Positions 7,113 through 13,828 of a DNA stretch of 18,424 nt are shown here, piece after piece. Made by a program: the position numbers and the translations under genes. Below the pieces are notes generated by a model. The model worked only from the letters and a program-made list of their open reading frames with translations, was not told where the DNA came from and ran no database searches. How positions within the stretch are numbered: position 1 is the stretch's first letter; each line of letters begins with the position of its first letter. The stretch is taken from the NCBI GenBank assembly GCA_003559985.1, contig PWJP01000079.1:1-18424 (forward strand). Reading direction: 5' to 3'. This stretch comes from Saprospirales bacterium. GTDB taxonomy: Bacteria; Bacteroidota; Bacteroidia; Chitinophagales; Saprospiraceae.

Positions 7113-8882
7113 ATGGAAGAGAAGGAAAAGGATCAGCAACCGGTAGTAGGTGAACCAAAGAAAACCACTTTATTTACGCGGTTTCTGGATTTTGTAGAGT
7201 GGTTGGGGAATTTGCTGCCGCATCCGGTGACTTTATTTGCACTTTTTGCCCTCGGTGTCATCCTGATAAGTGGATTGGCAGAGTGGTTGGACTGGAACGC
7301 TGAAGACCCCAGACCTGAGGGCGCTCCAGGAAGGGCTGAAGACGGAATAATTGAAGCTGTAAGTCTTTTAAATGCTGAGGGTTTTCGGATGATAGTGGAA
7401 AACCTGGTTCCCAACTTCACGGGATTTGCTCCGCTGGGTGTGGTATTGGTTGCATTGCTCGGTGTGGGAGTCTCAGAACGATCTGGCTTAATTTCAGCCT
7501 GCATTAGGGGGTTGGTATTGAAAGCAGCCTCGTTTAAGCCGAGTATAAAGGAGTATGAGTTTAGGTTCTACCCGTTTGAGAAAAAAAATGGGTTTTTGGT
7601 TCTTGTAAATTACATCCTGCTCCCATTCCGGTATATCATCTACTGGATTAAAAAGATTTTGAACCCTGTTTCCAGATTTGTTATGACTCCCAAAAACCTG
7701 GTTACCATCGCCATATGTTTTGCAGCCGTGGTTTCCAATACCGCCTCGGAGATGGGATATGTGGTGCTGGTTCCCCTGGCCGCCGTAATTTTTTACTCCA
7801 TGGGAAGACATCCGCTAGCTGGGTTGGCCTGTGGATTTGCCTGTGTATCAGGTGGATACAGTGCCAACATTTTAATAGGAACCATCGATCCGCTTTTGGC
7901 CGGTCTCACGCAGGAAGCTGCCAACATTATCGACCCGGATTACGAAGTGCATGCAGCGGTCAACTACTACTTCATGTTGATAAGTACTTTCATGATAACG
8001 CTCGTGGGAACTTTTGTAACACTTTACATCGTGGAACCCAAATTGGGCAAATACGATCCATCTATAGCAATGGAAGATCTCTCTGACCAGTCGATCATGA
8101 ATCCATTGACGAAAAAGGAAATAAAAGCACTGATCATTACCGGTATTACATTGGTGATTATGCTGGGTCTGCTCGCATTGACCATCATTCCTGAAAATGG
8201 GGTGCTTCGAAACCCGGAGACGGGCGAAACCTTGAATTCACCATTTTTCAGAGGGATAGTGGCGTTTATTTTCATCTTCTTTCTGATTCCCGGCTTTGTC
8301 TATGGTCGATTTGCCGGAACCATGAAAAATGACAGAGACATTATTGATGGGATGGCCAATGCGATGTCCACATTGGGTCTTTACATTGTGATCGTTTTCT
8401 TTGCTGCCCAGTTTGTGGCATTTTTTGGATGGAGTAACCTCGGTCAGATCTTCGCTGTGAAGGGAGCGGAATTTTTGACAGATATCGGCCTTACGGGACC
8501 GGAAGTTTTCATAGGTTTTATACTTATTTCCGGTTCAGTGAACTTGATGTTGGGTTCCGCATCAGCACAGTGGGCAGTAACAGCTCCTATTTTTGTACCG
8601 ATGCTTATGTTGATTGGATACAGTCCGGAGGTAATTCAGGCGGCATATCGGATAGGGGGTTCTGTGACGAATATTATCACACCCATGATGAGTTATTTCG
8701 GTCTGATTCTCGCCTTTGCCAATAAGTACGACAAAGACCTGGGAATTGGTACCATTATCAGTATGATGCTGCCCTATTCCATATTCTTTTTCCTGGGTTG
8801 GATGTTGCTGTTCTTCCTCTGGGTATTTGGGCTTGGAATGCCCGTTGGACCGGAAGCACCAACCTATTACATCATTGATTGA
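7113..8882 (+). CDS. AbgT-family transporter with an extra internal segment
   Basis: An inner-membrane transporter of the AbgT family, whose studied members import p-aminobenzoyl-glutamate (AbgT) or export sulfonamide-like antimetabolites (MtrF, YdaH). Family blocks are clear: LLPHPVTLFALFALGV near the N-terminus, GVVLVALLGVGVSERSGLISA, SGGYSANILIGTIDPLLAGLTQEAAN, and SASAQWAVTAPIFVPML...AAYRIGGSVTNIITPMMSYFGLILAF. I start at the ATG at 7113 (589 residues); an in-frame TTG at 7086 would add nine hydrophilic residues. It is longer than the usual ~510 because about 50 residues (140-190) are inserted before the MTPKNLVTIAICF block. Trp487, Pro505 and Arg513 match residues reported as functional in MtrF/YdaH, but two acidic positions differ (Glu213, Gly516). 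Substrate and direction cannot be predicted. Confidence 0.9.
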   Translation: MEEKEKDQQPVVGEPKKTTLFTRFLDFVEWLGNLLPHPVTLFALFALGVILISGLAEWLDWNAEDPRPEGAPGRAEDGIIEAVSLLNAEGFRMIVENLVPNFTGFAPLGVVLVALLGVGVSERSGLISACIRGLVLKAASFKPSIKEYEFRFYPFEKKNGFLVLVNYILLPFRYIIYWIKKILNPVSRFVMTPKNLVTIAICFAAVVSNTASEMGYVVLVPLAAVIFYSMGRHPLAGLACGFACVSGGYSANILIGTIDPLLAGLTQEAANIIDPDYEVHAAVNYYFMLISTFMITLVGTFVTLYIVEPKLGKYDPSIAMEDLSDQSIMNPLTKKEIKALIITGITLVIMLGLLALTIIPENGVLRNPETGETLNSPFFRGIVAFIFIFFLIPGFVYGRFAGTMKNDRDIIDGMANAMSTLGLYIVIVFFAAQFVAFFGWSNLGQIFAVKGAEFLTDIGLTGPEVFIGFILISGSVNLMLGSASAQWAVTAPIFVPMLMLIGYSPEVIQAAYRIGGSVTNIITPMMSYFGLILAFANKYDKDLGIGTIISMMLPYSIFFFLGWMLLFFLWVFGLGMPVGPEAPTYYIID

Positions 8883-8896
8883 TTTAGCAGTTACTT

Positions 8897-9217
8897 ATGC
8901 ACTTTTACGAAAGGGTCTATGCTGTGGTAGAACAAATTCCACCGGGCAGAGTAACGACCTATGGGTTGATAGCTGACTTTTTAGCCCTGGGTTCCGCTCG
9001 TATGGTGGGGTGGGCTCTTAATCAGAGCCACAAATCAGGACTTGATATTCCCGCACATCGGGTAGTTAACAGAAAAGGTGAACTAAGCGGAAGGGCACAT
9101 TTTCCGGGAGAGGGCGTAATGCAACAGCGACTAGAAGCTGAAAATATTGAAATCACAGACCACCGGGTAAAAGATTTTGAAAAGTTACTATGGATTCCCT
9201 CAGAACACCTACTCTGA
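8897..9217 (+). CDS. Alkyltransferase-like (ATL) DNA-binding protein, MGMT family without catalytic Cys
   Basis: A 106-residue single-domain relative of O6-alkylguanine-DNA alkyltransferase. Family features: PPGRVTTYGLIA (15-26, with the nucleotide-flipping Tyr22), SARMVGWAL (33-41, with the helix-turn-helix arginine finger at Arg35), and the active-site block I-P-A-H-R-V-V-N (51-58). In true alkyltransferases this block reads PCHR; here the cysteine is Ala53, so it cannot accept an alkyl group. That places it with ATL proteins, which bind O6-alkylguanine lesions and hand them to nucleotide excision repair. ATL proteins are usually about this size and lack the N-terminal domain of Ada/Ogt. 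It follows the transporter by 14 bases, so the two are probably co-transcribed, but no functional link is evident. Confidence 0.88.
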   Translation: MHFYERVYAVVEQIPPGRVTTYGLIADFLALGSARMVGWALNQSHKSGLDIPAHRVVNRKGELSGRAHFPGEGVMQQRLEAENIEITDHRVKDFEKLLWIPSEHLL

Positions 9218-9317
9218 TTGGGAAAAAATCCATATATTTTCATAGCAATCTGTAAATGAAAGAATTACAGTAAGAACCTTTTTGTGAAACAGGCTGTTAT
9301 CAAACCAAAATTGCGCC

Positions 9318-9521
9318 ATGGGTTTGATAGGAAAAGTGATGTTGATATCTTCTCTACTCTTTTTTCTGATGTTCTTACCGGGAATATTAAGTTTTCACTC
9401 AGTAATTCTACTGTCGATGATACTCATACCAGTTGGATTGATCTGGATGGTTTGGATGGTATTAAGGGATAAGGGAGGTGTAGAAACGGAAAGCGGGGAC
9501 AATATACCCATACCGCGATAA
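9318..9521 (+). CDS. Small hypothetical membrane protein (two predicted helices)
   Basis: A 67-residue ORF, not recognised. It has two hydrophobic segments (about residues 5-24 and 28-48, the latter ending in WMVWMVLRDK) and a short polar tail ending NIPIPR, so it should be an inner-membrane hairpin with both ends on the same side. The ATG at 9318 gives a coherent membrane protein, whereas the overlapping frame starting at 9284 gives a soluble, unremarkable peptide. It sits 100 bases after the ATL gene and ends 3 bases before the converging neighbour, filling the gap neatly, which favours a real gene. The alternative is a chance hydrophobic ORF. Confidence 0.5.
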   Translation: MGLIGKVMLISSLLFFLMFLPGILSFHSVILLSMILIPVGLIWMVWMVLRDKGGVETESGDNIPIPR

Positions 9522-9524
9522 TAA

Positions 9525-10265
9525 TTAGAAACCGTCTGCAGCCCTGTCCCCACTTGATCTGACTTGTCTTTGAATGAGGTCTCTTATTGGTACCAATTCT
9601 TCATGAAGTTCCCTTCCGAGAAAATAGTACAGGTGGATGTTGTCTCTCAATAGCCTGTTTAACTGTTCAATGGCGGTGTTTTTATTACCTGCTGTAATCA
9701 AAGCCAGAATGTAGTACCACTCGGCATCCTCTCTATAAATGTTTGACCTGTCCCACATCATTGGGCGCAACTTGGCCATAGCCTGATTGTGTTCCCCTTT
9801 TTTGAGGAGTTCTCGTACATTTTCCAACTCCGCTATGACGTGCTCATATTGCTTGCGCACATCTCTTGAAGTTTCAGTTCGTGATTCGAAGGTCAGGGGA
9901 ATGGAACGCTCCAACCAATACTCAATATCAATTTCGGTTTGTCTTGCAGAAGGTGATACTGCCTTTTCGGTCTCGGCGGAATCATCATCCTTTTTAGAAT
10001 CAGCTTCAGATTCTTTTGTGGTAGTAGGTTTATCCTGTACTCCAGTCTGCCCGGTTTCCTGTTTTTCCTCCCGGGGTTCTAAAGGGGTATCCTGATCTTC
10101 TTCCAACTCCCCGGCATTATACTCTTCATAATTTTCTGTTTCGGTCTTATCTGCAGGAGTCATAATGTGCCGGTCCTTCTGCAATATGAAGAAAATATTA
10201 GCCACACCTACCAGGATGAGGATAGACACTAAAAAAATGAGTATATTTAATGATTGCTTGCTCAT
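9525..10265 (-). CDS. Hypothetical membrane-anchored protein with acidic linker and TPR-like C-terminal domain
   Basis: A 246-residue protein I cannot assign to a named family. Residues 7-28 are a single hydrophobic helix. Residues ~35-108 are low-complexity and strongly acidic (rich in E, D, T, K), surely disordered. Residues ~112-235 are helical: a REL-LKKGEHNQAMAKL segment (151-166) and an AEWYYILALITAGNKNTAIEQLNRLL segment (181-206) look like two TPR-type helix pairs. The layout (anchor, flexible spacer, repeat domain) suggests a scaffold reaching across or along the membrane. Which side the domain faces is uncertain: the residues before the helix carry one lysine and those after it mix K, D and R. 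It converges with the small membrane gene and lies downstream of the second hydrolase on the same strand, 129 bases away. Confidence 0.7.
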   Translation of the reverse strand: MSKQSLNILIFLVSILILVGVANIFFILQKDRHIMTPADKTETENYEEYNAGELEEDQDTPLEPREEKQETGQTGVQDKPTTTKESEADSKKDDDSAETEKAVSPSARQTEIDIEYWLERSIPLTFESRTETSRDVRKQYEHVIAELENVRELLKKGEHNQAMAKLRPMMWDRSNIYREDAEWYYILALITAGNKNTAIEQLNRLLRDNIHLYYFLGRELHEELVPIRDLIQRQVRSSGDRAADGF

Positions 10266-10394
10266 GGATTATTGAATCTTGCCAGTCAGCTTAGCGTATT
10301 AATGAATTAACACTCAATTTTTAAGAACGAATGTCACATTAAAATAATTGCGGAAAAATTGATAGGTGCAAAATTGGTCGATAAACCGAAAAGG

Positions 10395-11162
10395 TCAGGA
10401 TACCTTGATTTTTTCGAGAAAATTCTCCAGTATTTCATTGAATTTTTCAGGGTGCTCCATCATGGGCGCATGGCCACATTTATCAATGAAGTGGAGTTCT
10501 GAATTGATGATCAGTTCATTAAATTTTTCACCCACAAAAGGAGGTGTAATGGTATCCTGTTTTCCCCAAATCAGGCAAGTCGGAGCCTTTATGTGGTGGA
10601 GTTTATCCCCGAGGTTATTTCTAACAGCAGATTTTGCAATGGCAATGATTCGAATGGCCTTGTTACGGCTGTTTACAATCTCAAAAACTTCATCGACCAG
10701 TTCTTTGGTGGCTACCTTAGGGTCGTAAAAAGTGGCCTCTGTTTTCTTTTTGATAAACTCGTAGTTGCCGCGCTTGGGAAAAGTGGAACCCATGGCACTT
10801 TCAAACAAACCGGAGCTGCCAGTTAAAACAATGGAATTGGTCTTATCCGGGGATTCAAGTCCGTACAACAGGGCTATATGGCCTCCGAGGGAATTTCCCA
10901 GCACATTGACTTTTTCATAACCCATGTCCCTTACAAAACCATCGACATGTTTGACAAGGCCCTTTAGTCCCAGTTGCCTGAGTGGCATTTCATAAATGGG
11001 CAACATAGGAACAACTACGTTGTAGCTTTGGCCATACCTGGTCAGTATGCCCTCAAAATTGCTGAGTGCACCAAATAGTCCGTGCAGCAAGAGAAGTACG
11101 TCATCCCCACCACCGGTTTCTATGTAGCTGTACTTGCCTTTTTTCTTGAGTTCGTATTCCAT
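10395..11162 (-). CDS. Alpha/beta hydrolase
   Basis: A 255-residue cytoplasmic alpha/beta hydrolase in the MhpC/BphD-like group by overall layout. Oxyanion motif LLHGLFGALSNF (residues 26-37), nucleophile elbow G-N-S-L-G-G with Ser91, acid Asp203 in WGKQDTITP, and base His231 in CGHAPMMEHP complete the triad. I prefer the ATG at 11162 (MEYELKKKGKYSY); an in-frame TTG at 11171 would add only three residues. A promoter-like TAATTTAGC lies just upstream on the same strand. It shares the fold but little sequence with the hydrolase at the left end of the window. The substrate is unknown. Confidence 0.88.
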   Translation of the reverse strand: MEYELKKKGKYSYIETGGGDDVLLLLHGLFGALSNFEGILTRYGQSYNVVVPMLPIYEMPLRQLGLKGLVKHVDGFVRDMGYEKVNVLGNSLGGHIALLYGLESPDKTNSIVLTGSSGLFESAMGSTFPKRGNYEFIKKKTEATFYDPKVATKELVDEVFEIVNSRNKAIRIIAIAKSAVRNNLGDKLHHIKAPTCLIWGKQDTITPPFVGEKFNELIINSELHFIDKCGHAPMMEHPEKFNEILENFLEKIKVS

Positions 11163-11182
11163 CTTTCTCAAACATTCAAGCC

Positions 11183-11191
11183 GCTAAATTA
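11183..11191 (-). promoter_or_regulatory. Putative -7 box (TAATTTAGC) for the minus-strand hydrolase
   Basis: On the minus strand this reads TAATTTAGC, preceded by GTA. It is 21 bases from the preferred ATG, giving a short leader. The same 9-mer occurs before the AbgT-type gene. No -33 TTTG is visible at the usual spacing. Confidence 0.35.
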
Positions 11192-11306
11192 TACAATTTT
11201 TGACACACGGACTGACTATGCTTAAAATTATGCACAGGTATTTTGTTCAAATGCTATTTTCAGGAGTTAAAATCTGGTTGATCAATGTAGATTAGGATTA
11301 GATAAT

Positions 11307-12347
11307 TCACGATTTTTTGGCAATATAGTAATTATAGAAAACGGACAAAAATAACAGGGAAGCAACTCCCTGATGCATCACCCCCCAAAAAACTGGTATC
11401 TGACCCTTGGTGGTCAACAGAGTTACGATACCTAACAGAATCTGGATAAAAAGCAGTCCTCCAAAGGTAATCAAGGCGTTCTTTTCCAATGTATTTTGGG
11501 CATCTTTCCACTGACGCCAAATCATAATAGCACCGAAAACCATCAGCAGATAGGCCACCATGCGATGTAAAAACTGAACGAGGGCTGTCATGAATAGGCT
11601 CCTGTCGTAATAGGTGAAATTCTCAGCATTCCAGTTCTGGCCCTCCAGTATAACCGAGGGAATGAACTCACCGTACATATCCGGCCAGGTCGGGTAAAAA
11701 AGTGCAGCCCTGGTGCCGGACATCATGCCTCCTAAAAATATTTGTATGATCAATATCAATAAAAATATTAGCCAGGGTTTGCCCAGTAAATTACTGCTAG
11801 CCCATTTTGTACCATTGACCTTGATGGCTACCCAAAATAAGTAGGTGAAAAGAGTCAAACCCAGCATGAGGTGGATGGAGAGCTTGTAGGCATTGACCCA
11901 GGGTCTGTCAATGAGTCCACTGGCTACCATAATCCAACCAATGGATGCCACTACCGCAGCCAGGCCCACAGCTCCCAATAATTTTAGGTTAAGCGATCGG
12001 CCTATTTTACCCTTTACAACAAAGAAAATATAGGGAATTATGAACACAAAAAAGAGCAGTCGAGCCCACAACCGGTGCATATACTCCCAGAAGTATATGA
12101 ACTTGAACTCACTCATGCTCATTCCGAGGTTAATCTGCTCGTACTGGGGAGTCTGACGGTACAATTCGAATGCCTCTTCCCATTGCTTCTCGCTAAGTGG
12201 GGGGATGGTACCCGTGACTATCTCCCAACGAGTAATGGATAAACCACTACCCGTAAGCCTTGTAATCCCACCAATTACAATCTGGAAAAACACCATTATA
12301 ACACCTGCCCAAATCCAAATCCGCACCGCGCGGGAGTATTTATTCAT
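11307..12347 (-). CDS. ctaA: Heme A synthase (COX15/CtaA family)
   Basis: A 346-residue polytopic inner-membrane protein that oxidises heme O to heme A for aa3-type cytochrome oxidase. The sequence is close to the longer COX15-type branch: FFQIVIGGITRLTGSGLSI (20-38), the W-E-Y-M-H-R motif with His91, SIHLMLGL with His159, VQFLHRMVAY with His261 and GVMHQGVASLL with His325. These four histidines are the expected heme ligands of the two four-helix halves. The loop after residue 38 (RWEIVTGTIPPLSEKQWEEAF) is also typical of the family. No ctaB or oxidase subunit genes are adjacent. Its presence implies aerobic respiration with heme A. It is transcribed away from the candidate origin. Confidence 0.93.
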   Translation of the reverse strand: MNKYSRAVRIWIWAGVIMVFFQIVIGGITRLTGSGLSITRWEIVTGTIPPLSEKQWEEAFELYRQTPQYEQINLGMSMSEFKFIYFWEYMHRLWARLLFFVFIIPYIFFVVKGKIGRSLNLKLLGAVGLAAVVASIGWIMVASGLIDRPWVNAYKLSIHLMLGLTLFTYLFWVAIKVNGTKWASSNLLGKPWLIFLLILIIQIFLGGMMSGTRAALFYPTWPDMYGEFIPSVILEGQNWNAENFTYYDRSLFMTALVQFLHRMVAYLLMVFGAIMIWRQWKDAQNTLEKNALITFGGLLFIQILLGIVTLLTTKGQIPVFWGVMHQGVASLLFLSVFYNYYIAKKS

Positions 12348-12520
12348 AATCCGCTAAAGTTTTCACCGGCAAATTTCCATATCTACCAAATTACAATCCA
12401 TTCCAATGAGCTTCATAAGACCCGGTATTGGAAGCACAAATTTATACTTTTCCACAATCACCCTTTTTTGATAGTAATATTTTTAAATCTTTAAATAAGT
12501 TAAACCATTATTATTAGGTC

Positions 12521-12537
12521 TGTGGATATGTGGCTAA
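12521..12537 (-). other. Tandem pair of DnaA-box-like sites
   Basis: Two minus-strand boxes, ATATCCACA (12521-12529) and TTAGCCACA (12529-12537), share one base and have the same orientation, each one mismatch from TTATCCACA. Such close same-strand spacing suits cooperative DnaA filament growth, which is inference. Confidence 0.6.
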
Positions 12538-12629
12538 CTTTTTTAAGAATGATTAGGATTAATCGGTTTTATCATATTTAAGCCATTTTTCCACATAGCA
12601 TTCTCCTTATTTTATTATAGTTTAGCGGG

Positions 12630-12650
12630 TTATTCACAATATGTGGATTA
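12630..12650. other. Inverted pair of DnaA boxes
   Basis: TTATTCACA (12630-12638, plus; an exact TTATNCACA) faces TAATCCACA (12642-12650, minus) with three bases between. The flanks extend the symmetry (GGTTA at 12628-12632 and TAACC at 12649-12653). This is the strongest site of the cluster and lies near its centre. Confidence 0.7.
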
Positions 12651-12710
12651 ACCTCTTTTGGATAAGTTTTTTAAAGGCCTTAGTGAATAAGTGTATCTGC
12701 AACTTGACGT

Positions 12711-12760
12711 AATTTATTCTTGTATGGAAAAATTTATTATATAAAAACTTTTTATATACG
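12711..12760. other. Very AT-rich stretch, candidate DNA-unwinding element
   Basis: I count 7 G or C in these 50 bases (14%). The stretch sits between the central DnaA boxes and the right-hand boxes at 12780 and 12802. Its role in unwinding is inferred from position and composition only. Confidence 0.5.
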
Positions 12761-12866
12761 TCATGCCGGGTTTTAAGAGTTTTCCACATAAATATTTCCA
12801 CTTATCCACCTCAATTATTACATTGTTCTGATAGGGTTTATATGCGTGTCATTTTGGGGTTATTAT

Positions 12867-12875
12867 TAACTTAGC
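12867..12875 (+). promoter_or_regulatory. Putative -7 box (TAACTTAGC) for the dtd gene
   Basis: TAACTTAGC ends 10 bases before the GTG start, so the transcript would be almost leaderless. The identical 9-mer precedes the phosphatase gene at 13797-13805. No TTTG lies 19-21 bases upstream. Confidence 0.4.
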
Positions 12876-12885
12876 CGAAAAAATT

Positions 12886-13350
12886 GTGAGAGCTGTAATT
12901 CAGAGAGCTGAAGATGTGCGAGTCAAAGTATTGAATGATGGTGTTTTTGAAACCAAGGGTAAATTTTCCCATGGGCTGGTTGTTTTGATTGGATTTGAGG
13001 AGGATGATGAAAAAGATGATATGGACTACCTTTTGCGAAAAATTCCTTCCATGCGTATTTTTAACGATGAGGATGGTAAAATGAACCTCTCTGTTAAGGA
13101 TATCGATGGTGGTATATCTGTGGTTAGTCAGTTTACTCTTCATGCGAACACAAAAAAGGGAAACAGGCCATCTTTTATTCGTGCATGTGAACCAAATAAA
13201 GCTGAGACCATGTACGATGAATTTGTCCAACATATAAAAAGGACGGTGGATAAAGTGGTAACCGGAGAGTTTGGAGCTCACATGAAGATTGATTTTGTGA
13301 ATGAAGGACCGGTGACTATTATTGTTGATAGTAAAAACAGAGAGTTTTGA
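12886..13350 (+). CDS. dtd: D-aminoacyl-tRNA deacylase
   Basis: A 154-residue cytoplasmic proofreading enzyme that hydrolyses D-amino acids (and glycine) mischarged onto tRNA. Family signatures are intact: MRAVIQRAEDVRV at the start, RIFNDEDGKMNLSV (57-70), the active-site S-Q-F-T-L (81-85), KKGNRPSF (90-97), GEFGAHM (127-133) and N-E-G-P-V-T (139-144) holding the Gly-cisPro pair Gly141-Pro142 that excludes L-amino acids. Length is normal for the family (about 145-150). The start codon is GTG at 12886, because the universal MRAVIQR N-terminus begins there and no ATG precedes it in frame. Its stop codon overlaps the next gene. It is the first gene to the right of the candidate origin. Confidence 0.95.
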   Translation: MRAVIQRAEDVRVKVLNDGVFETKGKFSHGLVVLIGFEEDDEKDDMDYLLRKIPSMRIFNDEDGKMNLSVKDIDGGISVVSQFTLHANTKKGNRPSFIRACEPNKAETMYDEFVQHIKRTVDKVVTGEFGAHMKIDFVNEGPVTIIVDSKNREF

Positions 13351-13685
13351 AGATTAGCGAATTTCAGAAAAGAACGGACGATTGGATTAAGGAATACGGA
13401 GTGAGGTATTTTGATGAGAGAACCAATATGCTTGTATTGATGGAGGAGGTGGGGGAATTGTCCAGGTTAATGGCCAGAGTTTACGGAGAGCAATCATTTA
13501 AAAAAGGTGAAGATGCTGCCAATGCCCGAAAAAGAATTGGTGAGGAGCTGGCTGATATCCTTTTTGTAATAGGCTGTCTTTCCAATCAAATGGATATCTA
13601 TTTGGAGAGGGAGCTTGAGGCCAGTTTTGAGAAAAAAACTATAAGGGATAGGCACAGGCATAAGAACAATCCCGATCTGAGTTAA
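13347..13685 (+). CDS. MazG-like nucleotide pyrophosphohydrolase
   Basis: A 112-residue all-helical pyrophosphohydrolase of the MazG/iMazG group, which cleaves (d)NTPs to monophosphates and clears damaged nucleotides. The metal-binding signature is E-E-V-G-E (Glu33, Glu34, Glu37) and E-E-L-A-D (Glu67, Asp70), the EExxE...ExxD pattern of the family. I start at TTG 13347, which overlaps the upstream stop (TTGA), because the first ATG in frame falls just before the EEVGE motif and would remove the first helix. The overlap implies translational coupling with dtd, and both encode quality-control enzymes. The exact nucleotide substrate is not predictable. Confidence 0.85.
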   Translation: MKISEFQKRTDDWIKEYGVRYFDERTNMLVLMEEVGELSRLMARVYGEQSFKKGEDAANARKRIGEELADILFVIGCLSNQMDIYLERELEASFEKKTIRDRHRHKNNPDLS

Positions 13686-13776
13686 TTCGTGGTAAATAAT
13701 GAATGATTGGTCTAAATTAAGTCGTCAATGGTGGATAAGTAATTGGTGTTGCGGCAATCATTTGTTTAATTGGATG

Positions 13777-13805
13777 TTGAATATGGGATATAATCTTAAC
13801 TTAGC
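13777..13805 (+). promoter_or_regulatory. Putative promoter of the phosphatase gene (TTG - 17 bases - TAACTTAGC)
   Basis: TTG at 13777-13779 and TAACTTAGC at 13797-13805 are 17 bases apart, near the Bacteroidota -33/-7 spacing. Transcription would begin about 15 bases before the ATG at 13829. A further DnaA-box-like site (TTATCCACC on the minus strand, 13730-13738) lies just upstream in the same 143-base gap. Confidence 0.45.
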
Positions 13806-13828
13806 GATGGATTGTATTAATCTGATTT

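Larger units (their letters stand above)
12348..12885. other. oriC: Candidate chromosomal replication origin (oriC) with DnaA-box cluster
   Basis: A 538-base gene-free, AT-rich region between divergent genes. It holds nine 9-mers within one mismatch of TTATCCACA. Plus strand: 12448-12456, 12587-12595, 12780-12788 (all TTTTCCACA), 12630-12638 (TTATTCACA), 12802-12810 (TTATCCACC). Minus strand: 12521-12529 (ATATCCACA), 12529-12537 (TTAGCCACA), 12642-12650 (TAATCCACA), 12657-12665 (TTATCCAAA). A two-mismatch site lies at 12682-12690. Chance expectation is about 0.1 (28 allowed 9-mers out of 262144, two strands, uniform base use), somewhat more at low GC. A 50-base stretch at 12711-12760 is only 14% GC and could be the unwinding element. 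Flanking genes point outward, and G over C on the + strand is much stronger to the right. No dnaA gene is in the window, which is not unusual for this phylum. Confidence 0.8.

Noticed and set aside
9250..9270. Stem CTGTAA/TTACAG as a rho-independent terminator after the ATL gene
   Set aside because: Six AU-rich pairs with a nine-base loop and no directly following T run; too weak to call.
9284..9472. 62-codon ORF overlapping the small membrane protein in another frame
   Set aside because: Non-ATG start, polar peptide without features; the 9318-9521 frame gives a coherent two-helix protein instead.
12871..13281. 136-codon minus-strand ORF reaching into the origin candidate
   Set aside because: Antisense to dtd, whose motifs are complete; peptide looks like translated non-coding strand.
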